Assembly (NCBI GenBank): GCA_963839615.1
Contig: CAWIVY010000002.1
Location: 248,001 to 312,000, forward strand
DNA: 64,000 nt
Origin: DASQMT01 sp963839615
Lineage (GTDB): Bacteria; Actinomycetota; Thermoleophilia; Solirubrobacterales; Solirubrobacteraceae
Reading direction: 5' to 3'
Shown here in pieces: positions 1 through 7,826 of the stretch. Below the pieces are notes generated by a model. It did no database searches. It saw only the letters and a program-made list of their open reading frames with translations, and was not told the DNA's origin. The translations under genes and the position numbers were made by a program. The number at the start of each line of letters is the position of its first letter. Position 1 is the stretch's first letter.

Positions 1-145
1 GCGATCCGTCATCGCGCACACCCGGCCTGAGCCGGGACCGTCCGTGCGCGTGCTGGAGAAGTCCGGCTTCGCGCGCGACGGCGAGGTCCCCGACCAGGCG
101 ATCGGCACCGCCTGGCTCTTCCGGCTCGAGCTCAGCCGGGAATAA
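1..145 (+). CDS. GNAT family N-acetyltransferase, C-terminal end (partial)
   Basis: Only the last 47 codons are present, read from base 2 to the TAA at 143-145; the start lies upstream of the window. The fragment contains 'SVRVLEKSGFARDGEV' followed by 'WLFRLEL', which matches the closing strands of RimJ/RimL-type GNAT acetyltransferases, where the 'VLEKxGF' segment follows the acetyl-CoA loop. The family transfers acetyl groups from acetyl-CoA to amino groups on small molecules or protein N-termini. The substrate cannot be read from this fragment. Confidence 0.7.
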   Translation, partial: RSVIAHTRPEPGPSVRVLEKSGFARDGEVPDQAIGTAWLFRLELSRE

Positions 146-315
146 CCCGGGCTCGTCGCGAGCAGATTCACCCATCCGCCCGCCGGGCATGTGCGGCAGC
201 CCCCGCTCCCGCGGCCCGGCGCTGGGCCCGGCGTCGCGCGCTCGCCGCGCGCCTGCTGCGTCCCGGCCGTCCTGCGCGAGCGATGCCGGCGGCGAACGTG
301 TAGCGTCGATGCGCC
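146..315. other. Intergenic gap, no gene recognised
   Basis: This 170-base stretch separates the acetyltransferase end from the leader-tagged Hcp-like gene. I see no convincing start signals, promoter boxes or hairpin in it. The open frames crossing it are shadows of the next gene. Confidence 0.4.
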
Positions 316-861
316 ATGCACGAGCGCGACCGGGCGCGGGGCCCTGAAGAGACCGACCGGCGCGAGCCGGCGGTCCAGCCGTTGCGCCTCGACGCCGCCG
401 AAGGAGTGCTCGCGCTCCAGCGCGGCGCCGGCAACCAGGCGGTCAGCGCCTACCTCGCGCGGTCGCCGGATGCCGGAGCTCCCACCGAGGAGCGGAAACC
501 AGCGAGCGGCGCGGCCGCGGGCTCCAGCGCCACGCTGCCCGGCATCGGCACGATCGCGCTGCTGTCCGTCAGCTTCGGCGGTGGCGACATCGGCAGCCGC
601 CCGGGGAAGGTTCTGACGAAGGATGTCGTCTTCTCCTCGCGGGTCGGCGAGCACTCCGCGAAGCTCATGAAGGCGAGCTTCGACGGGAACCCGATGGCGG
701 TCGAGGTCGTCCTGCAGCGCGGCAAGAGCACGCACCGCATCAAGCTCACGGGCGCGATCGTCAGCAGCTACTCCACGACCGGCGGCGAGAACGCGACCGA
801 GTCGTGGACGCTGAACGCCCAGGAGGTCGAGCACAGCTTCGAGGGCGAGCGGGACGAGTAG
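316..861 (+). CDS. Hcp-fold protein with 'LALQRGAGN' N-terminal leader
   Basis: The 181-aa protein has two parts. Residues 1-50 are charged, probably disordered, and end in a leader with 'VLALQRGAGNQAV' at residues 31-43. Residues about 65-181 resemble the Hcp1 family, the tube protein of type VI secretion: a short beta start, 'KVLTKDVVFSS', an amphipathic stretch near 'HSAKLMKASFDG', and a C-terminal 'SYSTTGGENATESWTLNAQ' strand pair with the expected Glu-Ser-Trp. The leader motif resembles segments that often precede DUF4157 domains in actinobacterial proteins linked to contractile injection systems. I infer a secreted or particle-borne beta-barrel protein rather than a working tube subunit, because no other T6SS or eCIS structural gene is nearby. 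It sits alone and converges with the hydrolase gene. No clear ribosome binding site precedes the ATG. The fold call is by eye. Confidence 0.6.
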   Translation: MHERDRARGPEETDRREPAVQPLRLDAAEGVLALQRGAGNQAVSAYLARSPDAGAPTEERKPASGAAAGSSATLPGIGTIALLSVSFGGGDIGSRPGKVLTKDVVFSSRVGEHSAKLMKASFDGNPMAVEVVLQRGKSTHRIKLTGAIVSSYSTTGGENATESWTLNAQEVEHSFEGERDE

Positions 862-867
862 GCAGCG

Positions 868-1668
868 TCAGCGCGCCGTGAAGCCGAGGATCAGCTGCGC
901 GGCCTCGAGCGGGATGTCGAGCTGGGGGCAGTGGCCGATCCCGTCGAGCTCGACCCAGTCGGCGTGGGGCAGCCAGTCGGTGCGGTAGCGCGCGGCTGTC
1001 GACGGCCATCGCAGGATCCTGTCCTCCGTGCCCCAGACAACTCTCACAGGGCAGGTGATGCTCCCTGCGTCGAGGCTCCAGCCTTGCCGCAGCGCGTACT
1101 CGTTGAGCGGCGGCAGCGCCGCGCAGCTCGCGGCGCCGCGGATCAGGTGGGCGACGAGCTCGGCCGGGATGTGCCCGAAGTTGGTGGCGATGAACTGCGT
1201 CGCGCGGCGGCGGCCCTCCGGCGTGGCCGCGATCGCCTCCGCGTGCGGCGCGGCTGCCCGTACCTGATCGTGCATCGCGTCGAAGTACGCGAGCGTGTCC
1301 CTGAACGACTCGTCGCCCTGCGCCCAGCCGCCGGCCGGTGCGAACACCACGGCCGACTCCGCGCGGCCGCGCGCGGCGAGCTGTAGCGACACGTAGCCCC
1401 CGAGCGAGTTGCCGACGACGTGCGCGGTCGCGAACCCCGCCTCGTCCATCGCGGCCTCGACCGCATCGGCGAGCACGGCCTCGCTGATCTCGCCCTCGAT
1501 CGGGGGCCCGCCCGCATGCCCGAGCAGCGTCGGGGCGAGCACGTCGTGATGACGCTCGAGGGTGGGCAGCACGAGCTCCCAGGTGCGCCAGGTGTCGGTG
1601 ATGCCGTGCAGGCAGACGAGCGGCGGCCCGGAGCCGCCGCGGTGAGAACGGGTGAATCTCGAGTCCAA
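868..1668 (-). CDS. Alpha/beta-fold hydrolase
   Basis: The 266-aa protein has the standard alpha/beta hydrolase order: an oxyanion-side 'CLHG' near residue 20, the nucleophile elbow 'GNSLGG' with Ser88, an acidic residue in 'WGTEDRI' and the catalytic His in 'GIGHCPQLD' near the end. Length and motifs fit small soluble esterases, lipases or ring-cleavage hydrolases. There is no signal peptide, so it is probably cytoplasmic. It is divergent from the ArsR gene at 1717, and its upstream region overlaps the ArsR operator, so it may be co-regulated. The substrate is unknown. Confidence 0.85.
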   Translation of the reverse strand: MDSRFTRSHRGGSGPPLVCLHGITDTWRTWELVLPTLERHHDVLAPTLLGHAGGPPIEGEISEAVLADAVEAAMDEAGFATAHVVGNSLGGYVSLQLAARGRAESAVVFAPAGGWAQGDESFRDTLAYFDAMHDQVRAAAPHAEAIAATPEGRRRATQFIATNFGHIPAELVAHLIRGAASCAALPPLNEYALRQGWSLDAGSITCPVRVVWGTEDRILRWPSTAARYRTDWLPHADWVELDGIGHCPQLDIPLEAAQLILGFTAR

Positions 1669-1706
1669 GAGCAGGGACGCTTGCGGACGCCGTCGTCATG
1701 TGCAAC

Positions 1707-1726
1707 ACTGAACCGAATGGTTCAGT
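1707..1726. promoter_or_regulatory. Probable ArsR autoregulatory operator
   Basis: A perfect inverted repeat, ACTGAACC-GAAT-GGTTCAGT, lies exactly over the ATG of the ArsR gene (ATG at 1717-1719). ArsR-family repressors bind 8-12-bp dyads of this kind near their own start. A repressor bound here would block both transcription and start access. The site is 39 bases from the start of the divergent hydrolase, so it could control both directions. Confidence 0.65.
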
Positions 1727-2061
1727 ATCAACCGCAGATCGATCGCACCTTCGCGGCGCTCGGGGACCCAACTCGCAGGGCCATCCTCGAGCGGCTCGGC
1801 CGCGGCAGCGCGACGATCACAGAGCTCGCGGAGCCGTTCGGGATCTCGCTCACCGGGTGCAAGAAGCACGTCCGGGTGCTCGAGGACGCCGCGCTCGTGA
1901 CCACCGAGAAGGTCGGCCGGTCGCGGTTGTGCAGCGTCGGCCCGCGGCACCTCGAGGACGTCCACGAGTGGACGCAGACCTACCGGCGGATGCTGGACGA
2001 GCGCCTCGACCGATTCGGGGAGCTGCTCGAACGAACGAAAGGAGTGCTTCATGACGAATGA
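1717..2061 (+). CDS. ArsR-family winged-helix transcriptional regulator
   Basis: The start is the ATG at 1717, giving 114 aa that begin 'MVQYQPQIDRTFAALGDPTR', the usual first helix of this group. The winged helix follows ('ITELAEPFGIS', recognition helix near 'TGCKKHVRVLEDA', wing near 'EKVGRSRL'). No metal-binding cysteine pair of the ArsR/SmtB type is visible; this subgroup is normally paired with SRPBCC genes and senses organic ligands or none known. It overlaps the following SRPBCC gene by 11 bases, so the two are translationally coupled. A perfect dyad covers its start codon, so negative autoregulation is likely. Confidence 0.9.
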   Translation: MVQYQPQIDRTFAALGDPTRRAILERLGRGSATITELAEPFGISLTGCKKHVRVLEDAALVTTEKVGRSRLCSVGPRHLEDVHEWTQTYRRMLDERLDRFGELLERTKGVLHDE

Positions 2062-2548
2062 CCAGGCCCAGGCCACGGGCGCCACCGTCACCACGCCGAC
2101 GGATCGCGAGATCCACATCGAGCGCATCTTCGACGCGCCCCGCGACCGGGTGTTCGCGGTCTACACGGATCCCGAACTGATCCCCGAGTGGTACGGCCCG
2201 CGCAACACGACCACGATCGTCGACCAGATGGACGTGCGGCCCGGCGGGAGCTGGCGGTTCGTGATGCGCGACGCGGACGGCAACGAGTCCGGCTTCCGCG
2301 GCACGTACCGCGAGGTCACCGCGCCCGAGCGCATCGTGCAGACCTTCGAGTGGGAGGGGATGCCGGGCCACGTCTCGGTCGAGACCGCTACGTTCGAGGA
2401 CCTCGGCGATCGCACGAAGGTGACGACGACCTCGATCTTCCACACGACCGAGGAGCGCGACGGCATGCTCGGCTCGGGCATGGAGGGCGGGATGAACGAG
2501 ACCTACGCGCGCCTCGACGAGCTGCTCGCGCGGCTCGCCGCCAACTGA
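2051..2548 (+). CDS. SRPBCC / AHSA1-like domain protein
   Basis: The 165-aa protein matches the activator-of-Hsp90-homology (AHSA1, START-like) fold: 'IERIFDAPRDRVFAVYTDPE' at the start, 'WYGPRNT', 'GGSWRFVMRDADG', 'FRGTYREVTAPERIV' and a C-terminal long helix. Proteins of this family bind hydrophobic ligands in a central pocket. It overlaps the ArsR gene, a very common pairing in actinobacteria whose function is mostly unknown. A strong hairpin follows directly, closing the two-gene unit. Confidence 0.9.
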   Translation: MTNDQAQATGATVTTPTDREIHIERIFDAPRDRVFAVYTDPELIPEWYGPRNTTTIVDQMDVRPGGSWRFVMRDADGNESGFRGTYREVTAPERIVQTFEWEGMPGHVSVETATFEDLGDRTKVTTTSIFHTTEERDGMLGSGMEGGMNETYARLDELLARLAAN

Positions 2549-2567
2549 GCGGCGCAGCGCAAGAGTG

Positions 2568-2609
2568 CCACCGCCGCGCGGCCCGTCGGGCCGCGCGGCG
2601 GTGGTGTTT
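2568..2609 (+). terminator. Strong intrinsic-type hairpin after SRPBCC gene
   Basis: A perfect 17-bp stem (2568-2584 with 2588-2604) closes on a 3-base loop (GTC) and is followed by TGTTTA. It sits 20 bases after the SRPBCC stop. The T-tract is short, as is usual in GC-rich actinobacteria. Confidence 0.75.
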
Positions 2610-2641
2610 ACGAATGGCTGTAGACCGCGCGGGTACAGTCA

Positions 2642-3562
2642 GTGTCGATGGGAATCGCGGCCGGCGGTTGGCTCTTGCTCGGCGTTGCTCTGCACCTGGC
2701 CAACCAGGTGACGCGCGGACGCGGCTGGTTCGCGCTCGTGCGCACCGCCTGCGACGGCCGTTGCGGCCTGCGGCGGCGCGACGCGATCGCCGCCTGGGTG
2801 GCGGGTGCGGGCGCCGGCGGCCTCGTGTCCGCGCGCGGCGGCGACGCCGTACGGGTGCTGCTGCTGAGACGCCGCCTGCCGGACGAGGGATGCCCGCTGC
2901 TCGCGGGAACGCTCGTGGCCGAGGGAGTGGGGGAGATAGCGATCGGCGCGCTGGTCCTGGCGGTCGCCGTGTCCTTCGGGGTCGGCCCGCAGCTCGGCGT
3001 CTCGACGACCCTGCTCGTGGCTCTGTCCGCCGGGGCCGTGGCGCTCGTCGCGCTCGCGGTCATCGCCCGCCGCGTCCCGCGCCTGAGCCGGATCCTCGCC
3101 GGCGTCCGCCGCGGCTGCGCGCCGCTGCGCTCGCCCGGCGCCTACGCGCGCGGCGTGCTGCCGTGGCAGCTCGCGAGCCGCGCCTGCCGTCTTGGCTCGC
3201 TGGCCTGCTTCCTCGCCGCCTTCGGCGTGCCCGTCTCCTTCGCGGCGGTCCTGCTCGTCGCCTTCGCGCAGGGCGGCGGCAGGCTGGTCCCGTTCGCACC
3301 GGCATCCGTCGGCGCGAGCGTTGCGATGCTCGCGGCGAGCTTCGGGCCCGTCACCGGCAGCGCGGTCTCGCCCGAGCGCCTCGCGGCGTTCTTCGTCGGC
3401 ACCAGCACGGTGCTGACGGTCGTCGGCACCGGGCTGGCGCTGGCGATCTGCCTGCGCTCTCAGGCTTCGGCGAAGGCCGGCCGCAGGGCCGGGCGCCTCG
3501 TGGCGGAGGCGGTGGCCGGGCGGCCGGCGCTGGCCCGCGCCACGACGGTGCCGACGCCGTAG
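2642..3562 (+). CDS. Flippase-like integral membrane protein (LPG synthase TM / UPF0104 family)
   Basis: The 306-aa protein (GTG at 2642, or ATG at 2648) is almost all membrane, with about seven hydrophobic segments. The 'ALHLANQVTRGRGWFALVR' start and the later 'GGDAVRVLLLRRRLP' and 'GTLVAEGVGEIAIGA' blocks are typical of the lysylphosphatidylglycerol-synthase transmembrane or YbhN-like family, which includes lipid flippases. The C-terminus runs 103 bases into the convergent PAP2 gene, so the last 34 codons are read on both strands. With the PAP2 enzyme next door, a role in envelope lipid turnover is plausible but unproven. Confidence 0.75.
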   Translation: MSMGIAAGGWLLLGVALHLANQVTRGRGWFALVRTACDGRCGLRRRDAIAAWVAGAGAGGLVSARGGDAVRVLLLRRRLPDEGCPLLAGTLVAEGVGEIAIGALVLAVAVSFGVGPQLGVSTTLLVALSAGAVALVALAVIARRVPRLSRILAGVRRGCAPLRSPGAYARGVLPWQLASRACRLGSLACFLAAFGVPVSFAAVLLVAFAQGGGRLVPFAPASVGASVAMLAASFGPVTGSAVSPERLAAFFVGTSTVLTVVGTGLALAICLRSQASAKAGRRAGRLVAEAVAGRPALARATTVPTP

Positions 3563-4254
3563 CCGAGCGCGCTGGCGACGATGCCGGCGACGATGTCGAA
3601 CACGAAGTGGTTGCCGGTGGCGACGACGGCGAGGCCGATCGCCGGGCCCCAGAGGAGCGCGAGCGTCTTCAGGAGCGGGTTGCGCACGGCCGAGGCGACG
3701 GCGATCCCGACGGCGACCGCGAAGCCCACGTGCAGGCTGGGCACGGCGGCCAGCTCGTTGTAGAAGGCGGTCGTCAGGCTGGAGTCCATCGCGAAGCCGG
3801 TCTGCTCGGAGATCGTGTCGACCAGGCCCATGTCGGCCAGCCGCGGCGGGGCGACGGGGAAAGCGGCGTACACCGGGACGGAGATCAGCCAGGTGGCCAG
3901 GATCGTGTTGCGCAGCCGGTCGTAGACCGGGCGCGAGCGGCGGTAGAGGAAGATCAGCGCGCCCGGGACGACCACGAGCTGCGCGGCGAGGTAGGCGTGG
4001 TTGAGGAGCCACAGCATCCAGGTGCCCGTGAACGCCTTCTGGACCGAGGCCTCGCTGGCGACACCGAAGTCCTTCTCGAGGTTGACGATCCACTCGGCGT
4101 GCGCCTGCGCGGCGCCGAGATCGCCGACCATCAGGTACCGCGCGGCGCTGTAGACGAAGTAGGCGAGGAGGAAGAGACCGACCTGGGAGCGTGCGCCCGA
4201 CGACTTGGCGATACGGGCGACGCTCGAGGGGAGTTGAGCGATGGCGGCGGGCAT
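3460..4254 (-). CDS. PAP2 / inositolphosphorylceramide-synthase-like membrane enzyme
   Basis: The 264-aa protein has about six membrane segments and the two PAP2 signature parts: 'VPSLHVGFAVAV' (S-x-x-H) and 'GNHFVFDIVAG' (H and D of the catalytic pair). Spacing and the extended N-terminal half resemble the Aur1-like branch of the PAP2 superfamily, which transfers or removes phosphate groups on lipids. It overlaps the flippase-like gene tail to tail. Two further relatives occur in tandem at 33.3-35.5 kb. No strong ribosome binding site precedes the ATG. Confidence 0.8.
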   Translation of the reverse strand: MPAAIAQLPSSVARIAKSSGARSQVGLFLLAYFVYSAARYLMVGDLGAAQAHAEWIVNLEKDFGVASEASVQKAFTGTWMLWLLNHAYLAAQLVVVPGALIFLYRRSRPVYDRLRNTILATWLISVPVYAAFPVAPPRLADMGLVDTISEQTGFAMDSSLTTAFYNELAAVPSLHVGFAVAVGIAVASAVRNPLLKTLALLWGPAIGLAVVATGNHFVFDIVAGIVASALGYGVGTVVARASAGRPATASATRRPALRPAFAEA

Positions 4255-4407
4255 GGGAGGAACCTATTTGCCGCCGCGCGCCCTTACAGCCGGGGAGGCA
4301 CCAGAGTTTCGGTGGGGTCACCCGACAGTCCGGTGCGGCTATCCCTACCGCCGCCGGTCGCCTACGCGATGATGACGCCGTAAGCGGACTTCGCCGGGAT
4401 CGTGGGC
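4255..4407. other. Intergenic gap between two minus-strand genes
   Basis: About 150 bases between the PAP2 gene and the end of the HAD gene. I see no open frame or hairpin worth naming; the PAP2 promoter must lie here, but no clear boxes are visible. Confidence 0.3.
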
Positions 4408-5277
4408 TCAGGAGGCGTCGGTAGGAGCGGTCGTCGGGTGCCACCCGCCGGCGGCGAGCAGCCGGTCGATCGCGAGCGCGACCCCGTCGCGGGCGTTCGT
4501 CTCGGTCACCCGGTCGGCTGCGGCGATCACGGCGGGCGCCGCGTTGCCCATCGCGATGCCGATCCCCGCGTCGCGCAGCATCCCGATGTCGTTCTCCTCG
4601 TCCCCGATCGCGGCGAGCTGCGCAGGGGCGAGGCCGAGCGCCGCGCAGGCGGCGCGTACCGCGGGCGCCTTGTCGACGCCGCGGGCGGTGATCTCGAGGT
4701 AGCGCGGATGGGAGAACGCGCCGCGTACGCCGGGCGGCAGGGCGGTGCGCAGCCCGTGCAGCGCGGCGGCCCGCTCGAGCGTGGGCGCGATGCCCATCAG
4801 CTTGTACGGAGGCGGCGCGCCGTCCGGCAGCTCGGGGCTCACGATCGCCTGCTCGCCGGTCAGCGCCGCCTCCTCCGCGATCCCGGGACCGACGATCGAG
4901 GCGCGCCAGCCGTCGAGCGCGAACCAGCCGAGCTCGATGCCGCTGGCAGCGGCGAGCGCGACCACGGCCTCCGCGTCCGCGCGTGCGAGCGGGGTCTCCG
5001 CGAGCACGCGGATCGCGGCCCCGTCCCCGGCGAGCCGGAACGTCAGCGCGCCTGTGAACGCGATCGCGGGGCCGTCGAGGTCGAGCTCGAGCAGCAGGTC
5101 GCGCATCGCCCGTGGGCTACGTCCCGACGCCAGCAGGACGTGGAGCCCCGCGCTGCGCGCGCGCCGCACGGCGGCGGCGGTTGCCGGCGCGATGCGGTGA
5201 CCCGGGTCGAGGAGCGTCCCGTCGACGTCAAGCGCGATCCCGCGCAGCTGTCCCTTCTGGTCTGCATTTGTCTTCAT
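4408..5277 (-). CDS. Cof-type HAD-IIB sugar-phosphate phosphatase
   Basis: The likely start is the ATG at 5277 (protein begins MKTNADQKG), giving 289 aa; a longer frame upstream has no family resemblance. HAD motifs are in order: 'LDVDGTLLD' near residues 16-24 (nucleophile Asp), 'LASGRSPR' (motif II), a conserved Lys in 'GVDKAPAV', and 'IGDEENDIGML' (motif III/IV). The cap is of the IIB type. The family dephosphorylates sugar phosphates and related compounds. It is divergent from the first GH4 gene and shares its promoter region, so it probably belongs to the sugar locus. Confidence 0.85.
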   Translation of the reverse strand: MKTNADQKGQLRGIALDVDGTLLDPGHRIAPATAAAVRRARSAGLHVLLASGRSPRAMRDLLLELDLDGPAIAFTGALTFRLAGDGAAIRVLAETPLARADAEAVVALAAASGIELGWFALDGWRASIVGPGIAEEAALTGEQAIVSPELPDGAPPPYKLMGIAPTLERAAALHGLRTALPPGVRGAFSHPRYLEITARGVDKAPAVRAACAALGLAPAQLAAIGDEENDIGMLRDAGIGIAMGNAAPAVIAAADRVTETNARDGVALAIDRLLAAGGWHPTTAPTDAS

Positions 5278-5289
5278 CTGGTCTTGACT
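5258..5289. promoter_or_regulatory. Paired TGGTCT repeats in divergent HAD/GH4 promoter region
   Basis: TGGTCT occurs at 5258-5263 and again at 5279-5284, 21 bp apart (two helical turns). It overlaps the HAD start and is followed by TTGACT at 5284-5289, a possible -35 for the GH4 gene. TGGTCT is half of the dyad TGGTCTAGACCA known for DasR, a GntR/HutC regulator of amino-sugar genes, and related TTGGTC/TTGGTA repeats occur at the GntR gene's own promoter (12771-12797). This is a candidate operator. Confidence 0.4.
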
Positions 5290-5348
5290 GAGCCTAACCG
5301 AGGCCCGAAGATGACGGGACCTGTGACGCGAGCATGCTGGAGGTCGGA

Positions 5349-6650
5349 GTGGCACGGCTGAAGATCGCCTACATCGGCGGCGGTTCGACCCGTGGCGCCG
5401 GGACGATGGCGAGCTTCATCGAGCAGGGCGAGAGCTTCAGCGGCTCCGAGATCGTGCTGATCGATCTCGACGTGGACCGCCTGGAGCTGATCCGCGTTCT
5501 CGCGCAGCGCATGGCGGCGGCCAAGGGCGTCGACCTCGCCGTTTCGGCGACGACCGACCGCCGCGCCGGGCTGGACGGCTGCGACGCGGTCCTCACCAGC
5601 TTCCGGCCGGGCGGCTTCGAGGCGCGCGTGCTCGACGAGCGGATCCCGCTCACGCACGGCGTCATCGGGCAGGAGACGCAGGGGCCGGGCGGGTTCTTCA
5701 TGGCGCTGCGCTCGATCCATGTGATGAAGGACATCCTCGAGGACATGGCCGGCGCCTGCCCCGGCGCGCGCATCTTCAACTACACGAACCCGGTCAACGT
5801 CGTTGCCCAGGCGGTGACGGACCACTCGGACGTCCCGTTCGTCTCGCTGTGCGAGGGCCCGATGATTTACCCCGGGGAGATGGCCGAGGCGGCCGGGCTC
5901 GACCCGACGCGGCTCGACGTCGCCAGCGTGGGGCTGAACCACGGCTCCTGGAGCGTGCGCCACCGCTACGACGGGCAGGACGTGCTCCCGCTGCTTCAGG
6001 AGGCCTACGCGCGGCGCGCGGACGATCCCGCGCTCAGGCCGCAGACGCGCCGCATGCTGCGGCTGGCCTCGGTGATGGGCGCGCTGCCGAGCGAGTACTT
6101 CCAGTACTACTACTTCGAGGACGAGGTCCTCCGCGAGCTGACCGACAAGCCGACGACGCGCGCCGAGGACATCCTCGGCTGGGTCCCCGACTACTGGGAC
6201 CACTACCGCCAGCAGGCCGCGAGCGACACGCCCGAGCTGGACCCCGAGCGGTCGCGCGGCGGGATCGACGAGCTCGAGCTGGCGATCGACTGCATGGACG
6301 CGGTCTTCAACGACCGCGGCGAGACCCTGCCGGTCAACGTGCCCAACGAGGGCTCGATCCCCGGGTTCGCGGACACACTGGTGGTCGAGACGCTCGGCCG
6401 CTGCGACGCGAGCGGGGTGCGGCCGCTGCCGATGCCGGGCCTGCCGACCCACCTCCGCGGGCTCGTCGAGGCGCTGGGCGAGTACCAGCAGGCCGCGGCT
6501 GACGCGGCCTGGTCGGGCGGCGCGCGCGACGCGGTGCGGGCCCTCGCCGCCCATCCGCTGGTCCGCTCGGTCGACCTGGCAGAGCGGCTCTACGCCGAGC
6601 TCGCCGCCGCGCATCGCGAGCACCTGCCTGCGCGGCTCGTGCCGGCGTAG
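5349..6650 (+). CDS. Glycoside hydrolase family 4 enzyme (alpha-galactosidase / 6-phospho-beta-glucosidase type)
   Basis: I prefer the GTG at 5349, because GGAGG lies at 5339-5343 with 5-base spacing; the ATG at 5334 is the alternative. The 433-aa protein opens with the Rossmann loop 'IAYIGGGST' for NAD+. GH4 enzymes cleave glycosides by an oxidation-elimination route using NAD+ and a divalent metal. The metal ligands are visible as Cys168 ('LCEGP') and His198 ('GLNHGSW'), and 'IGQETQGPGG' and 'NYTNPVN' are family hallmarks. It is cytoplasmic. It starts the plus-strand side of the sugar locus, divergent from a HAD phosphatase; a second GH4 lies at 17.5 kb. Substrate (phosphorylated or free, alpha or beta) cannot be decided. 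Confidence 0.9.
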   Translation: MARLKIAYIGGGSTRGAGTMASFIEQGESFSGSEIVLIDLDVDRLELIRVLAQRMAAAKGVDLAVSATTDRRAGLDGCDAVLTSFRPGGFEARVLDERIPLTHGVIGQETQGPGGFFMALRSIHVMKDILEDMAGACPGARIFNYTNPVNVVAQAVTDHSDVPFVSLCEGPMIYPGEMAEAAGLDPTRLDVASVGLNHGSWSVRHRYDGQDVLPLLQEAYARRADDPALRPQTRRMLRLASVMGALPSEYFQYYYFEDEVLRELTDKPTTRAEDILGWVPDYWDHYRQQAASDTPELDPERSRGGIDELELAIDCMDAVFNDRGETLPVNVPNEGSIPGFADTLVVETLGRCDASGVRPLPMPGLPTHLRGLVEALGEYQQAAADAAWSGGARDAVRALAAHPLVRSVDLAERLYAELAAAHREHLPARLVPA

Positions 6651-6674
6651 CCGTGGCCGGAGTTTCCCGACGGC

Positions 6675-7826
6675 TCAGCGCAGCGCCGCGCCGGTGCCGG
6701 CGTCGAACAGGTGCAGCGCGTCGGGCGGGACCGTGAACTCGACGGTCTCGCCCGGCACGAAGCGCCGCCGCCCCTCGACCCGAGCGGTGAAGCGCGCGCG
6801 GTTGTCGGCGGCGAGCAGCGTCGCGTCGCTCTCCTCGGTCGCCTCGTCGGCCGCCGCGGCCGCCTCGCCCGACAGCTTCGGCGAGTCGACCGCGAAGATC
6901 AGGTGGCTCTCGGCCCCGAGCCGCTCGACCACCTCGAGCTTCGCGCGCAGCCGCGGGAGGCCCGGATCTCCGTCCGGTTTGAGGTCGGTCGGCCGCACGC
7001 CGGCGATCACCGGGCCGTCGGGACGAGGGCGGTCGCGAGGGCTCACCGGCACCTCGATGCCCGCCATGTGCAGCCGGCCGGCGCGCATGTCGCCCGGCAC
7101 GAGGTTCATCGCCGGCGAGCCCATGAACGCCGCGACGAAGAGGTTCGCCGGCTCCTCGAACAGCCGCTCGGGCGCGGCGCACTGCTGCACCGTGCCGTCG
7201 CGCAGCACCGCCACGCGGTCGCCGAGCGTCATCGCCTCGACCTGGTCGTGGGTGACGTAGACGGTGGTGACGCCGAGCCGGTCGTGCAGGCGTGCCAGTT
7301 CCGCGCGCATCCCGACGCGCAGCTTGGCGTCGAGATTGGAGAGCGGCTCGTCCATCAGATACGCCTGCGGCTCGCGCACCATCGCGCGCCCGATCGCCAC
7401 GCGCTGCCGCTGGCCGCCGGAGAGCGCGCCCGGCTTGCGGTCGACCAGGTCGCTCAGCCCGAGCACGCCGGCGACGGCGCCGACCCGCTCGCGCATCGCC
7501 GGCTTCGGCGTCCGGCGCAGCTTGAGCGCGAACGCGAGGTTGTCCCACACGCGCATGTTCGGGTAGAGCGCGTAGTTCTGGAACACCATCGCGACGTCAC
7601 GGCTGCGCGGCGCCATCTCGGTCACGTCCCGGTCGCCGATCCTGATCGTCCCGCCCGACACCGCCTCCAGGCCCGCGATCATCCGCAGCAGCGTCGACTT
7701 GCCGCAGCCGGACGGCCCGACGAGCACCATGAACTCGCCGTCGCCGATCTCGAGCTTGACGTCGTCCACGGCGACGATGCCGCCGGGGAAGACCTTGCTC
7801 ACGCCTTCTAGTGCGATGCCACCCAC
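6675..7826 (-). CDS. Sugar ABC transporter ATP-binding protein (MsiK/UgpC/MalK type)
   Basis: The start is the GTG at 7826, preceded by AAGGAG at the right distance; the longer open frame upstream is a shadow of the kinase gene. The 383-aa product has Walker A 'GPSGCGKST', the Q-loop 'VFQNYALYPNM', signature 'LSGGQRQRVAIGRA', Walker B 'AYLMDEPLSNLDAKLR' and the H-loop 'YVTHDQ', followed by the C-terminal regulatory OB domains seen in carbohydrate importers. It powers the permeases encoded at 8797-10583. It overlaps the kinase gene by 19 bases and is the last gene of the operon. A low-complexity Ala/Glu insert lies in the C-terminal domain. Confidence 0.93.
   Translation of the reverse strand: MGGIALEGVSKVFPGGIVAVDDVKLEIGDGEFMVLVGPSGCGKSTLLRMIAGLEAVSGGTIRIGDRDVTEMAPRSRDVAMVFQNYALYPNMRVWDNLAFALKLRRTPKPAMRERVGAVAGVLGLSDLVDRKPGALSGGQRQRVAIGRAMVREPQAYLMDEPLSNLDAKLRVGMRAELARLHDRLGVTTVYVTHDQVEAMTLGDRVAVLRDGTVQQCAAPERLFEEPANLFVAAFMGSPAMNLVPGDMRAGRLHMAGIEVPVSPRDRPRPDGPVIAGVRPTDLKPDGDPGLPRLRAKLEVVERLGAESHLIFAVDSPKLSGEAAAAADEATEESDATLLAADNRARFTARVEGRRRFVPGETVEFTVPPDALHLFDAGTGAALR

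Noticed and set aside
2188..4383. A 731-codon plus-strand frame over the SRPBCC, flippase and PAP2 genes
   Set aside because: Arg/Ala/Gly-rich out-of-frame translation. It crosses a strong terminator and three supported genes.
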